From NCBI GenBank assembly GCA_016219285.1, contig JACRNJ010000077.1, positions 1 through 34,180 of the forward strand: DNA of 34,180 nucleotides, in the 5' to 3' direction. The DNA is from Deltaproteobacteria bacterium (GTDB lineage Bacteria; Desulfobacterota; GWC2-55-46; UBA9637). Positions 8,274 to 16,368 of this stretch are shown one piece after another. The translations under genes were made by a program, and so were the position numbers. Position 1 is the stretch's first letter, and each line of letters starts with the position of its first letter. The notes beneath the pieces are model-generated. The model was not told the origin of the DNA and made no database searches. It saw only the letters and a list, made by a program, of their open reading frames with translations.

Positions 8274-8666
8274 CTATTTGCCTTTGCACTTGCAAAGTTT
8301 TCTTAAATAAGCTGTCAAATCCTTTATTTCGGCTTCAGTAAGCGTCTTGCCAAATGGAGGCATAATAGAGGACTTGCTAACAGACGCACCGCCATCTGAT
8401 ATTGCATTTTGAACATCTATATCGCTTAACTTGGACATATCTACAGAGCTTGTATGATTCCTTGGCGTAACCGACATCTCCGGTAAATCAATACCAAATG
8501 CCTTTGGCTTTGCATTTACGCCTTCGCCCTTGCCATCCAAACCGTGACATTGGGCGCAATAAAACTTGTAGTTTTCTTCCGCAGTTGCAGCAAAGACAGC
8601 CCCTTTCCCGACAAAGGCTGCTGTGCCTATTAAAATTGTTATAACTAAAAATATCCTTTTTATCAT
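8274..8666 (-). CDS. Small periplasmic monoheme cytochrome c
   Basis: 130 aa from the ATG at 8666 (AAAGGGG upstream). Signal peptide ends near AVFAA. A class I cytochrome domain follows: YCAQCHG for heme attachment and IMPPFGKTLTEAEIKDLTAY with the axial Met. The C-terminus is rich in Cys and Lys (KLCKCKGK). Probably a soluble electron shuttle between the bc-type complex and a terminal acceptor. Confidence 0.8.
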   Translation of the reverse strand: MIKRIFLVITILIGTAAFVGKGAVFAATAEENYKFYCAQCHGLDGKGEGVNAKPKAFGIDLPEMSVTPRNHTSSVDMSKLSDIDVQNAISDGGASVSKSSIMPPFGKTLTEAEIKDLTAYLRKLCKCKGK

Positions 8667-8690
8667 TCTTTTACCCCTTTCCAATAAAGT

Positions 8691-9359
8691 TTATTTCTGG
8701 CCTGCTACAAACCCAGCTATAGTTTTCATTTCATTGTCGTTTATAATACCCACAAATATCGGCATCCTCTTTACAGGCTTGAAGACCTTAGGTTCTTTGA
8801 GATAGGCATACACCCAATCTCCTTTAAGTCTCTTTCCTGCCTCAGAAAGGTCAGGTCCGCTTGCGCCGCCAGCCTTTTGTGCCCCTGCCTTTATAGAATG
8901 ACATCCTACACAGCCGTACCTTTTTACGAAAAGATTTTTCCCTTGTGGAGTTGATGCCTCAGTTACTCCGCCTGCTGTTACTTCTTTGGCTGTAAGTGTC
9001 ATAAGATAATCCGCAACATCTTCAGCTTCTTTTTTAGAAAGGGCTGGATGTTTCTCACTATTTTTTTCAGTTATTGAGTTATACTTTAACAGTCTTATCG
9101 TAGCTGGCTTCTCTAACCAGCCCCGCAGCCACTCACTTTTAAATTTACTACCTGAGTACCAGAGTTCAGGTCCCTTTTTCTTAAGCTGGTCATCAAATGT
9201 TTTTTCAGCAGCAGGACCAGCTATTTGATGACAACTTCCACAATTCTTTGAAGCAAATATGCCTTTGCCATCAGCATAACTCAAATTCCACGAAAAACCG
9301 ACAACGAAAGCAGTCATAACAACTAATACCATCAAACGACCCACTTTACCTACACTCAT
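8691..9359 (-). CDS. Exported diheme cytochrome c
   Basis: 222 aa with a signal peptide (VLVVMTAFVVGFSWNLSYA) and two cytochrome c domains: CGSCHQ near residue 40 and CVGCHS near residue 151, each followed by helical segments ending in YLMTL or FVAG. An AGGAGGT ribosome site lies about 10 bases upstream of the ATG. It is the first gene after the promoter at 9401-9429, and the next two cytochrome genes follow with short gaps. Architecture resembles diheme cytochrome c4-like electron carriers. Confidence 0.8.
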   Translation of the reverse strand: MSVGKVGRLMVLVVMTAFVVGFSWNLSYADGKGIFASKNCGSCHQIAGPAAEKTFDDQLKKKGPELWYSGSKFKSEWLRGWLEKPATIRLLKYNSITEKNSEKHPALSKKEAEDVADYLMTLTAKEVTAGGVTEASTPQGKNLFVKRYGCVGCHSIKAGAQKAGGASGPDLSEAGKRLKGDWVYAYLKEPKVFKPVKRMPIFVGIINDNEMKTIAGFVAGQK

Positions 9360-9398
9360 CTGATAAGACCTCCTAAATTATTTATTCTGTGATTGTGA

Positions 9399-9412
9399 TT
9401 GATATATCTCAA
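9399..9412. promoter_or_regulatory. FNR-like operator
   Basis: TTGATATATCTCAA matches the FNR/CRP-family palindrome TTGAT-N4-ATCAA with one mismatch in the right half. It lies 40-53 bases upstream of the cytochrome ATG (9359) and overlaps the -10 hexamer proposed at 9401-9406. An AT-rich run (AATAAT) further downstream could be the -10 if the factor activates. No regulator gene is present in the window. Confidence 0.4.
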
Positions 9413-9429
9413 CTATAATACTTTGTCAA
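9401..9429 (-). promoter_or_regulatory. Promoter for the cytochrome c operon (8274-9359 and onward)
   Basis: On the minus strand TTGACA (9429-9424), 17 bases, TATATC (9406-9401). The -35 box overlaps the stop region of the propeller gene ending at 9426, so the cytochromes can be expressed apart from the propeller genes. Confidence 0.6.
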
Positions 9430-10586
9430 GGGTTTTTTTGCTCAAATATCTTCCTCTGTTCAGCGTCCAGTTTCACGGACAATTTGGCAGGTTTATACCC
9501 GTCTGATATTGCATTTGTCATATTCAATTTACCAATATTATTTGCGCCTATTTCTGTAAACCAAACGCTATCGGCGGCATCTATAGCAATATCCATCGGC
9601 TGTCCACCAGTTACAGCAACATTTAACTCAACAAACTCGCCTTGCACAGGGTCCAACCTTCCCACCTTTCCGCCTCTCTTATCGCAATACCAGATATTCC
9701 CTTTTTTGTCAGTGGTTATTCCCTCCGGCACGCCCCTGCTGGGGATTTCAAATCTTTTAAACTTTTCCGTTGCAGGATTGAATCTTACAAGTCTTCTGTC
9801 TTTCCTTTCGCTGAACCAGACACCTCCAACCCTATCTACAGCAACTTCGTTGGGGGCGCTAAATGCGCTTTGTATGGCATACTCCTTGAACTTTCCAGTG
9901 GCAGGAGAGAATACGGCCAATTTATTTGCCTGTGTTTCTACGAACCACACCCGCATCTTTGCATCTACTGCAATCCCCATAGGCTGGCTCAATTGTGTTG
10001 GGATTGCATACTCCTTGATATCGCCTTTCTTCGTATCAAGCCTTGCTATCTTGTTTGCCGCAAATTCCGTAAACCAGATATTGCCTGAGCCGTCCGCTGC
10101 GAGCCTTACAGGCTGACTGTCTGGGGTTGGCACCTCATACTCTTTAAATGTTCGTGTTTTAGGATCAAATCTGCCTATCTGATTTCCATCCTGCTCTGTG
10201 AACCAGATAATACCGTCTGCATCCACTGTTATATCAGTGGGGTAGCTCTTTGCGGTAGGGATATCGTATTCAAAAAACGCAGAAGTTTCAGGCTGAAATA
10301 CAGCTATCTTATTTGCATTCAATTCTGCAAACCATATCCGTCCTTTTGCGTCAACACTTATGGCCGAGGGAAAACTTCGCTGTGACGGGATTGGATAGAG
10401 CCTCATTGCTGGCTCGGCGGCTATAGCCGGTATGGTAAAGAGTAAGCAGTAAGCAGCAAGCAGTAAAAAGATTTGAGATTTGAGATTTGAGATTTGAGAT
10501 TTTAAATCCAAAATCCGAAATCCGAAATCCGAAATTATTCCTGGCTTCTTACTTCTGGCTTCTGAACTCTTGCTCATTTTACTCAT
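9426..10586 (-). CDS. Exported streptogramin-lyase-like (Vgb-like) beta-propeller, second copy
   Basis: 386 aa. Residues about 60-350 contain seven WFTE/WFVE-type blades of the virginiamycin B lyase/NHL propeller type (IWFAELNANKIAVF, IWFTEQDGNQIGRF and so on). The protein contains no histidine at all, so it cannot use the catalytic His known in Vgb, and a binding or scaffold role is more likely than lyase activity. Its first ~50 residues come from heptamer arrays: a repeat-derived N-region, then the hydrophobic core FLLLAAYCLLFTIPAIAA. The ATG overlaps the stop of the upstream paralogue (ATGA, 10586-10583). Confidence 0.75.
   Translation of the reverse strand: MSKMSKSSEARSKKPGIISDFGFRILDLKSQISNLKSQIFLLLAAYCLLFTIPAIAAEPAMRLYPIPSQRSFPSAISVDAKGRIWFAELNANKIAVFQPETSAFFEYDIPTAKSYPTDITVDADGIIWFTEQDGNQIGRFDPKTRTFKEYEVPTPDSQPVRLAADGSGNIWFTEFAANKIARLDTKKGDIKEYAIPTQLSQPMGIAVDAKMRVWFVETQANKLAVFSPATGKFKEYAIQSAFSAPNEVAVDRVGGVWFSERKDRRLVRFNPATEKFKRFEIPSRGVPEGITTDKKGNIWYCDKRGGKVGRLDPVQGEFVELNVAVTGGQPMDIAIDAADSVWFTEIGANNIGKLNMTNAISDGYKPAKLSVKLDAEQRKIFEQKNP
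10441..10565. repeat. Heptamer arrays encoding the N-terminus of the second propeller
   Basis: Plus-strand units: GCAGTAA-type (10446-10466), GATTTGA x4 (about 10470-10500), CCGAAAT (about 10514-10535) and GGCTTCT/TACTTCT (about 10542-10562). They are open in the coding frame and supply the signal-peptide region of the 9426-10586 gene. Confidence 0.85.
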
Positions 10587-11767
10587 TCCTGTTTTCTCTC
10601 TTTTGTTCTAAGCGTATACCATATCATAAAACATGCAAACAAGATAACAATTATTGTTGCTATTATTTTGATTGTTTGCAGAGAGATGCTGTTACTTATC
10701 TCTGTGGTTACCATGGCTTTCCCATTATCGGTATGCGTAATAACAGATGGCTCTATTCTACCAATCTTATTTGCATCCCTGTCTGTCTCTGTAAACCATA
10801 CTACGCCTTTACTGTCTACTGCAATGCCAAGCGGAAGGCTCCTGTATGTGGGCACATCGTATTCAGTGAAAACCGATTGAATGGGGTCAAATACACCCAC
10901 CCTATTCCCTCTGTTTTCTGTAAACCATATCCGACTATCTTTATCTATAGCTATACCGGAAGGAACGCTCGCAAGATGCGGCATTATCGCTTCGTTGAAT
11001 TTCTTTAATTTTGGGTTAAACATGGCAAGCTTATTGCCATTCAATTCCACAAACCAGACATTTCCGTCTTTATCAATAGCCACATCAGATGGGTTTGAAA
11101 ATAGCATAGGTATACTGTATTCAACAATTACCCCTGTAGCAATTTTAAGGCTTCCAAGCTTATTGCCGCCGGACTCAATAAACCAGACCCGGCCACCCGC
11201 ATCAACAACTATTCCTGACGGCTGGCTGTTAAGGGTTGGGATACGGTATTCTTTTATTGTCCCATCCCTGGTATTTAATCCGCCAATCTTATTGCCATCT
11301 CTTTCTGTAAACCACACCATCACTGCATCACTGCTAACAATAATACCATATGGCGCCGCATCTGATGTTGGAATTGAATACCTTGTAAATTTCTTTTCTA
11401 ACGGAGAAAAACTTATAATGCTGTTGTCAATAGACATGGTCGCCCATATAATAGAGTTGGCATCTATGGCAATACCAACAGGGCTGCCTTTATAAGGGAT
11501 TTCTAATTCCTCAAATTTCTGAGCAGACTGGATAAATTTGCCTATTTTATTGCTGTTCTGTTCTGTAAACCAGATATTGTCAGATGCATCTATAGCAATA
11601 TCCACCGGATTGCTGGATGGGGTTGGGATTGCATATTCCTTTATCTGCCCGCCGGTAGCCCCCCCCTTTGTCAAAAGGGGAGCTATGGAGGGGGGCTCCG
11701 CAGAAAATACCGCAATCGGAAACAAGACAAGACAAATGAGGCTGAATAATTTAACGGCTTGTTTCAT
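10583..11767 (-). CDS. Streptogramin-lyase-like (Vgb-like) beta-propeller with C-terminal membrane anchor
   Basis: 394 aa. Signal peptide MKQAVKLFSLICLVLFPIAVFSA, then a Pro/Gly-rich stretch (PPSIAPLLTKGGATGG) encoded by a GC-rich palindrome at about 11658-11696, then propeller blades with WFTE-like motifs up to about residue 340. A C-terminal membrane helix (IKIIATIIVILFACFMIWYT) precedes a basic tail. Only one His falls in the propeller. It overlaps its paralogue by four bases. Tandem propellers between a cytochrome b/c complex and soluble cytochromes suggest a structural or docking role, which is inference. Confidence 0.75.
   Translation of the reverse strand: MKQAVKLFSLICLVLFPIAVFSAEPPSIAPLLTKGGATGGQIKEYAIPTPSSNPVDIAIDASDNIWFTEQNSNKIGKFIQSAQKFEELEIPYKGSPVGIAIDANSIIWATMSIDNSIISFSPLEKKFTRYSIPTSDAAPYGIIVSSDAVMVWFTERDGNKIGGLNTRDGTIKEYRIPTLNSQPSGIVVDAGGRVWFIESGGNKLGSLKIATGVIVEYSIPMLFSNPSDVAIDKDGNVWFVELNGNKLAMFNPKLKKFNEAIMPHLASVPSGIAIDKDSRIWFTENRGNRVGVFDPIQSVFTEYDVPTYRSLPLGIAVDSKGVVWFTETDRDANKIGRIEPSVITHTDNGKAMVTTEISNSISLQTIKIIATIIVILFACFMIWYTLRTKERKQE
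11658..11696. repeat. GC-rich palindrome inside the first propeller gene
   Basis: A run of C, a spacer with AAAAGGGGAGC, then GGAGGGGGGC pairs back on itself. It is translated in frame as PPSIAPLLTKGG just after the signal peptide. Related palindromes lie at 14564-14619 and inside folC (about 24804-24836 and 25061-25101). Confidence 0.7.
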
Positions 11768-11878
11768 ATCTGCAAACTGTTTGCCTACTCGCTTAAATTA
11801 CCATTTGCTTGACCCAAAGCATTTTTTGACATTTTATACAAAGTTGACGCTCAAAAATTGCACAAATACAAAGCGATT

Positions 11879-11952
11879 GTAGTCTGCCGATTTATCGGCG
11901 CATTTAAAACGTCCATGGGGCACCCAACATAAGGTTGGGTCGGGCAAACTAC
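11879..11952. repeat. Palindromic repeat, core of the 124-bp MITE family
   Basis: Starts GTAGTCTGCC and ends GGGCAAACTAC, with inner palindromes ATTTATCGGCG and CCCAACATAAGGTTGGG. It matches the central 76 bp of the elements at 22131-22254 and 26314-26437 but lacks their outer terminal repeats, so the core can exist alone. It fills most of the 236-base gap between the propeller and cytochrome b genes. Confidence 0.75.
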
Positions 11953-12003
11953 CAGTATGTTGCAGCAGCGGCAACACAGCAGATGTACATTTTTCAGCAT
12001 GAA

Positions 12004-12720
12004 TTACCATGTAAATGTCGGCTCATATATATGCCGCATCTGCCAGTTGGCATCTTTGTAAGTTTCCACGTCCTGGCCGATGACTGATTCTCCTTCTGTT
12101 CCTGTCTTGCTGGCGCGGTATTTCCCTACCTCTATCTGACGCGCCCTGTTATTTTTATAAAAATCTGCCACATCCATTGGGGGTAGATTTTGTCTTACCC
12201 CTGTACTATGATTATGACAAGAAATACAGCCGTGAAGCTTTGCCTGATAGCCACTTTTAACAACACCAAAGATTATAATCCCAAAGACAATCAGGGGGGG
12301 CAATAAATATCTCAGTCTTTTCCCAATGCTGTTTACCTTATTTTTATTTCTGAAAAGGAAAGGCACTAAGATGAGAAATAAAATGCCAAGTACTGGGATG
12401 AGAAAAGTACCTACAAACTGCCATGTAGCCAATGCACCTTTAAGATACCAGAAAGGCTGAAGCAGAAACAGGAAATACCACTCTGGACCTGGGATATACA
12501 TACCATCATCAGGCAGTGTTGTATTGCCAGCCAGGTCAGCAGGTGCAGGGAGTCGGTAGCTGTATGCCAGAATCACTATAAGTGCGATTGTCACTATCAC
12601 AGCTATACTGCCTTTGATTGCGTGCTGTGGCCAAAATTTATGAAATCCTTTAGTATAAATATCCGGGGGATAACGTGAATCAATCAACTGATTCTCATTG
12701 ACATCGTTGCCAAGCGACAT
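12004..12720 (-). CDS. Cytochrome b subunit IV (PetD-like) fused to a monoheme cytochrome c tail
   Basis: 238 aa. N-terminal ~155 residues match the C-terminal half of cytochrome b (subunit IV): three hydrophobic helices and the quinol-oxidation-site motif PEWY in GPEWYFLFLLQPF. A periplasmic tail then carries a heme site, GCISCHNH, near residue 166. Such petD-cytochrome c fusions occur in bc-type complexes of several anaerobic lineages. It forms a set with the small cytochrome c (12871-13323) and cytochrome b6 (13421-14056). A GGGAGGT ribosome site precedes the ATG. Confidence 0.85.
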   Translation of the reverse strand: MSLGNDVNENQLIDSRYPPDIYTKGFHKFWPQHAIKGSIAVIVTIALIVILAYSYRLPAPADLAGNTTLPDDGMYIPGPEWYFLFLLQPFWYLKGALATWQFVGTFLIPVLGILFLILVPFLFRNKNKVNSIGKRLRYLLPPLIVFGIIIFGVVKSGYQAKLHGCISCHNHSTGVRQNLPPMDVADFYKNNRARQIEVGKYRASKTGTEGESVIGQDVETYKDANWQMRHIYEPTFTW

Positions 12721-12870
12721 TATCTTACCTCCCTTAATACATAATTAAATATCTGTCTGTATATAAATACCTTGTAATTACCGATTTTCTTTTAAAAATC
12801 TACCCCTTCTTCTCTCAATCCATCAGGCTATACAAATTGGCTTTTTCTATTTTTAAGATTATTTATTATA

Positions 12871-13323
12871 CTATTTGGACTCCCCTTTATATGTACATTC
12901 ACATATACCGCTTCTGATATACGCAATTACATTCTTTATCTCTTCATCGGTCAACGTTGCATCAAATGACACCATCGCCTCTGAAAATCCTGCTGAAACA
13001 CCACCCTTCTTTATTACCCCGAACAAAAATTCGTCAGTACGTTCAGAGAGAATATCTTTATTCGTTAGGTCGCGTGGTTTTACACCTTCGCCAAGTGTAT
13101 CTGCCAACGGCCCATCACCTTTACCCTTATCGCCATGACACTGGATACAATGGGCCTGAAAGTTCTCACGGCCAGATTCTATTCCACCCTTACCGCTCCA
13201 GGTGGCTGTCTCTCAGGGTTCGGTCTTTACCTTGAACTTTTTTTCAGCAGCAAACGTAGCATTGCAAACAAGAAGAAGAGAGGCGCAAAATAATATAAAA
13301 AGCAGCATCTTTATTCTGTACAT
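12871..13323 (-). pseudogene. Cytochrome c of the bc-type complex, interrupted by an in-frame TGA
   Basis: A single frame runs from the ATG at 13323 (GGAGGTC upstream) to the stop at 12871: signal peptide MYRIKMLLFILFCASLLL, mature start near AEKKF, heme site CIQCH and a cytochrome domain ending ICECTYKGESK. Codon 37 is TGA (13215-13213), between the signal peptide and the heme motif. Without reading through it the product has either no heme domain or no signal; a start after the TGA at a TTG (13107) would also lack CIQCH. Nothing else is damaged. A fresh nonsense mutation or a sequence error is most likely; selenocysteine seems unlikely at this site. Confidence 0.75.
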
Positions 13324-13420
13324 GGATGACCTCCTCATATTGCCTTTTTCCTTTATCCTCCGCCTTTTATTAATAAAAGCCAAATATCAATTTCTATTCA
13401 ATACAAGTCCTATAAATACT

Positions 13421-14056
13421 TTATAGAGGACCAGAGATACCATGCCGCTTTACCATCTTGAAGTGAAAGGTTAAAAGAATTGCAGCAAAGATGGGAAGAA
13501 TCAATATATGGACAACAAAGCTACGGCTCACAGAAAAATATTCTAGCATGGGCCATCGAAGGAACTCACCTATAACCGGCCATGTTGCTATATAATCTGT
13601 CCATATTACCAGAACCCAATAAGCTCTCCAATTCCATGGCAGGATTTCACCGGTCAGGCTAAAAAGGAAAACGATAAGAAACAGTGTCAAACCTGTAAAC
13701 CAGTTAAGTTCTCTTGGTTTTTGGTATGCCTTGTGATAAAAAACGCTGATTATGTGAGTAATTAAGGTTGCCACAAGAAGTGTAGCGCCCCAGCGATGTA
13801 TATTCCTCGCAAACCAGCCGAGAGGGATTTCATTGCTCATACGTAATACACTGTTGAAGGCATCTTCCGGGTTGGGTTTATAAAAAAAAGTCATGTATAC
13901 GCCTGTTATAAGCTGAAATATGATTATAGTTAAGGAGATACCGCCGAAACAGTAAAAAAAATTAAGATGGTTTGGGATTGGGAGGGACAATTTTTTCTTT
14001 ATATAGCTGCTGAATCCTGCACGTTCTTCAAACCAATCAGCAATTCTATTAATCAT
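13421..14056 (-). CDS. Cytochrome b6-type subunit (diheme, N-terminal half of cytochrome b)
   Basis: 211 aa with four membrane helices. Heme-binding His pairs: HRWGATLLVATLITH (13-residue spacing) and HILILPIFAAILLTFH (14-residue spacing, as in b6 rather than mitochondrial-type cytochrome b). The C-terminal HGISGP is typical. CAGGAGG precedes the ATG. The partner subunit IV lies two genes on. No Rieske iron-sulfur gene is in the window, although the PEWY motif in the partner implies a quinol-oxidation site that normally needs one. Confidence 0.88.
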   Translation of the reverse strand: MINRIADWFEERAGFSSYIKKKLSLPIPNHLNFFYCFGGISLTIIIFQLITGVYMTFFYKPNPEDAFNSVLRMSNEIPLGWFARNIHRWGATLLVATLITHIISVFYHKAYQKPRELNWFTGLTLFLIVFLFSLTGEILPWNWRAYWVLVIWTDYIATWPVIGEFLRWPMLEYFSVSRSFVVHILILPIFAAILLTFHFKMVKRHGISGPL

Positions 14057-14059
14057 AAT

Positions 14060-14515
14060 TTATCCTCCTGTCTTATCTGAACGCTCCTGCCTGGAATCTG
14101 GCTGTGTCTCGCCTGTGAAATCTATCTTCCAGCTATTTGTTTTTTCATCCATATCAAGGTTTATATCGGTTTCCTGAACAAAATCTCCGCCAAATGCCGA
14201 TGGCACCTTACATTCAATTTTAACAACAGCCCTGTCCTTTGTTATTTTGCTGCTTATGACAGTAATCTTCATATCCTTTGAATATTTTGATGCTATATCT
14301 TTAAATCTATCTTCGGGAAGCTTATATTGTTTTGTACTGCAGAGCTTGTATGCTTCTCCAAGGGTAGTAGGCCCGCCCTCATGAATATAGGCATAGAATT
14401 TTTTTACCACATCCTCAGGGCTTTCTGCAGGCTGGTTTGATATCTTGCTGCACCCTGATGATACGGCTACTATGGCAAATAACGTGTATATCGCTACTCT
14501 GACTATGGTTTTCAT
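14060..14515 (-). CDS. Lipoprotein, NTF2/DUF4878-like
   Basis: 151 aa. Lipoprotein signal with lipobox VSSGC at about residue 22. The remainder (SPEDVVKKFYAYIHEG, then strands RAVVKIECKV and SWKIDFTG) fits the DUF4878/NTF2-like fold of small bacterial lipoproteins. It lies three bases upstream of cytochrome b6 and downstream of the NosZ-like gene, so it may be a periplasmic helper for this respiratory set. No catalytic residues can be proposed. Confidence 0.6.
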   Translation of the reverse strand: MKTIVRVAIYTLFAIVAVSSGCSKISNQPAESPEDVVKKFYAYIHEGGPTTLGEAYKLCSTKQYKLPEDRFKDIASKYSKDMKITVISSKITKDRAVVKIECKVPSAFGGDFVQETDINLDMDEKTNSWKIDFTGETQPDSRQERSDKTGG

Positions 14516-14563
14516 GAATGTTTTATTCAGGACAAAGTTATCCTTTATTCTCCTAAAAATAAT

Positions 14564-14619
14564 TATGCCCCCCTCCCCTGCCCCCTTACGGAAAGGGATA
14601 AAGTGAGAGGGGGGACATA
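14564..14619. repeat. GC-rich palindrome downstream of the NosZ-like gene
   Basis: TATG-CCCCCCTC at the left pairs with GAGAGGGGGG-ACATA at the right, with a nested CCCCTT/AAGGG centre. It belongs to the same C/G-run palindrome family as those inside folC and the first propeller gene. On the minus strand it is followed by an AT-rich stretch and might attenuate transcription between the NosZ-like gene and the lipoprotein gene. Confidence 0.7.
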
Positions 14620-14640
14620 ACTGGTATTACTTATAGATTT

Positions 14641-16368
14641 TTACAGTTGATTCAGCGCAGGAACAACTGCCTTGTTTCCGCCCTCTATCTGGCCTGGCAA
14701 TACGCCTAACTGCTTCTGCTCCGCAGCCTCATCATAATCGCCTGTGGCAAGATTTGACTGTCCTTTCGGACCATCAACAAAGAATGCTGCCCTCATCTCA
14801 AGATGGAGCGGACCGCAGAATGTTTCGCAGTATATCTCATACTCACCCGCATAATCTGCTACAAATTCTGTCATAAGTGATACGCCTCTTGGAATATGCA
14901 GCATAGTCCTTGTCGCATATGGCCCGTATATGGTAAAGCCCATGATAACATCGGGGTTTTTTGTGATGCCTGATGCCTTATCAATATTGGTTACAATAAT
15001 CCTTACCTTATCGCCTTTGTTGACCCTCATCTGCCTCGGGACATAACCGTAGCTGAATGCCTTTACATGTATCTCTTTTACATCACCCTTCTGAACTATA
15101 CCTGGTTTCTGTGTATCCAGAGGAAGATAAGCAATCTTAGCGCCGCCTAAATGCACCGGCCTTATCTCAGGCGTTGACCCGCTTATAAGCCCCCCCTTCT
15201 CTCCTTGCCCCATTGTCCAGTCTTTTACAAGGTTTGCAAAAATGACCTTGGCATTATGCGGCTCGCCGTCAACTGGGATAATCTTGAGGCTCTTGCCGTA
15301 TGTCGGGCTGCCTACTTTTACATCCAGCAGCTCGTGGTTAACCGGCCACCTAATGCCTGTTGGGCTGAATAGGCCCGTTGAGAATTTGTTCAAAGCCAAC
15401 ACATAATTATCATCCGGGCTCACTGCAATGTGCCCTATTCTGTAATGGATTGGATATTCATCAACAACCTCAAGCTTATTCAAATCCGTCTTGATAACAG
15501 CGTCTGCAACAAAACAGCTTGTATAGGCATTGCCTTTGTTGTCAAACACATTGTGGAGCGGACCTGCGCCTGCCGGCACTACCTTCTTAACAGCCAGCTT
15601 GTCCACATCAATAAAGGTAAGGGTAGCGGAAAGCTTGTCTGCCACCTGGATATACCTGCCCTTGGGCTCGGCATCTGTTCCATGCGGGTTCTTTCCAACA
15701 GGAATCTCCTTTACAAGCTTAAAGGGATTCAGCTCAAACACGCCGACTGTGGAATGATAATAATTGCCTGAAAAAAGATACTGCTTCTTGTTAGGATTGC
15801 CTGCCTTCTTGTTAATATCAAGATAGTCAGGGGCGCTTGGCGCAGGACCCCAATCAATAACCTGGGTCTTGCCAGTGGCAATATCAATCTTTGCCATCTT
15901 GCCTGTAAGTTCACCCGATGCATATAGTGTCTTTCCATCCGGTCCCAGTGTTATATGGTGGATACCAAATGGGAAGGGCAGCGAAATAAGCCTCTCCAGA
16001 GAACCCAGCTGCAGGTTGATAACACCGATGGTATTGGCTGCCTTGTCATTTACATACAGATATTTGCCGTCCGGTATCAGGTTCTTGGTACCTTCATTAG
16101 TAGGTGCGCTGAATACCGGCTCATGCAGGTCAACACCAACCAGAATATGCCTGTATGTCCTCATACTTGGAACACCAAATACTGCAACTGAACCGTCTGT
16201 TCCGCCAGCATTATACATCAGCATCGGGTCTTGCAGAGGGGCATCATTCGGAGCTGCCTCAGTAACGTGCCAGTCTCTCTCTGCCGATACAGCAATTCCT
16301 GGCATGACAAACCATGCAAAAAAAGCAATTACTGCAAACACAAAACTCAATCTTCTTGCTACTTTCAT
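14641..16368 (-). CDS. Divergent nitrous-oxide-reductase-like protein (NosZ-like), altered copper ligands
   Basis: 575 aa from the ATG at 16368 (GGAGGTG 8 bases upstream); an in-frame ATG at 16434 with its own GGAGGTG would add 22 residues. Signal peptide ends near GIAVSA; ARRLSF is a poor Tat motif, so Sec export is likelier. Residues 45-390 align with the NosZ propeller (VFGVPSMR, GKYLYVNDKAANT, NPHG, GPLH, GNAYTS, EPH) and 430-535 with its cupredoxin domain. CuZ ligand positions read H82, E83 (normally His), H137, H229, H272, H313, H371. CuA reads M476 (normally His), C514, C518, H522, M525. The chain is shorter than usual NosZ (~640 aa). N2O reduction is plausible but unproven. Confidence 0.8.
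   Translation of the reverse strand: MKVARRLSFVFAVIAFFAWFVMPGIAVSAERDWHVTEAAPNDAPLQDPMLMYNAGGTDGSVAVFGVPSMRTYRHILVGVDLHEPVFSAPTNEGTKNLIPDGKYLYVNDKAANTIGVINLQLGSLERLISLPFPFGIHHITLGPDGKTLYASGELTGKMAKIDIATGKTQVIDWGPAPSAPDYLDINKKAGNPNKKQYLFSGNYYHSTVGVFELNPFKLVKEIPVGKNPHGTDAEPKGRYIQVADKLSATLTFIDVDKLAVKKVVPAGAGPLHNVFDNKGNAYTSCFVADAVIKTDLNKLEVVDEYPIHYRIGHIAVSPDDNYVLALNKFSTGLFSPTGIRWPVNHELLDVKVGSPTYGKSLKIIPVDGEPHNAKVIFANLVKDWTMGQGEKGGLISGSTPEIRPVHLGGAKIAYLPLDTQKPGIVQKGDVKEIHVKAFSYGYVPRQMRVNKGDKVRIIVTNIDKASGITKNPDVIMGFTIYGPYATRTMLHIPRGVSLMTEFVADYAGEYEIYCETFCGPLHLEMRAAFFVDGPKGQSNLATGDYDEAAEQKQLGVLPGQIEGGNKAVVPALNQL

Noticed and set aside
10668-11495. Long plus-strand frames opposite the propeller genes
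   Set aside because: They mirror the regular codon pattern of the propeller repeats on the minus strand, which has signal peptides and clear blade motifs.
13170-13215. Selenocysteine at the TGA of the cytochrome c gene
   Set aside because: Only a 5-bp stem follows the codon, the site is a linker after the signal peptide, and no redox role for the residue is evident. Kept only as a check.
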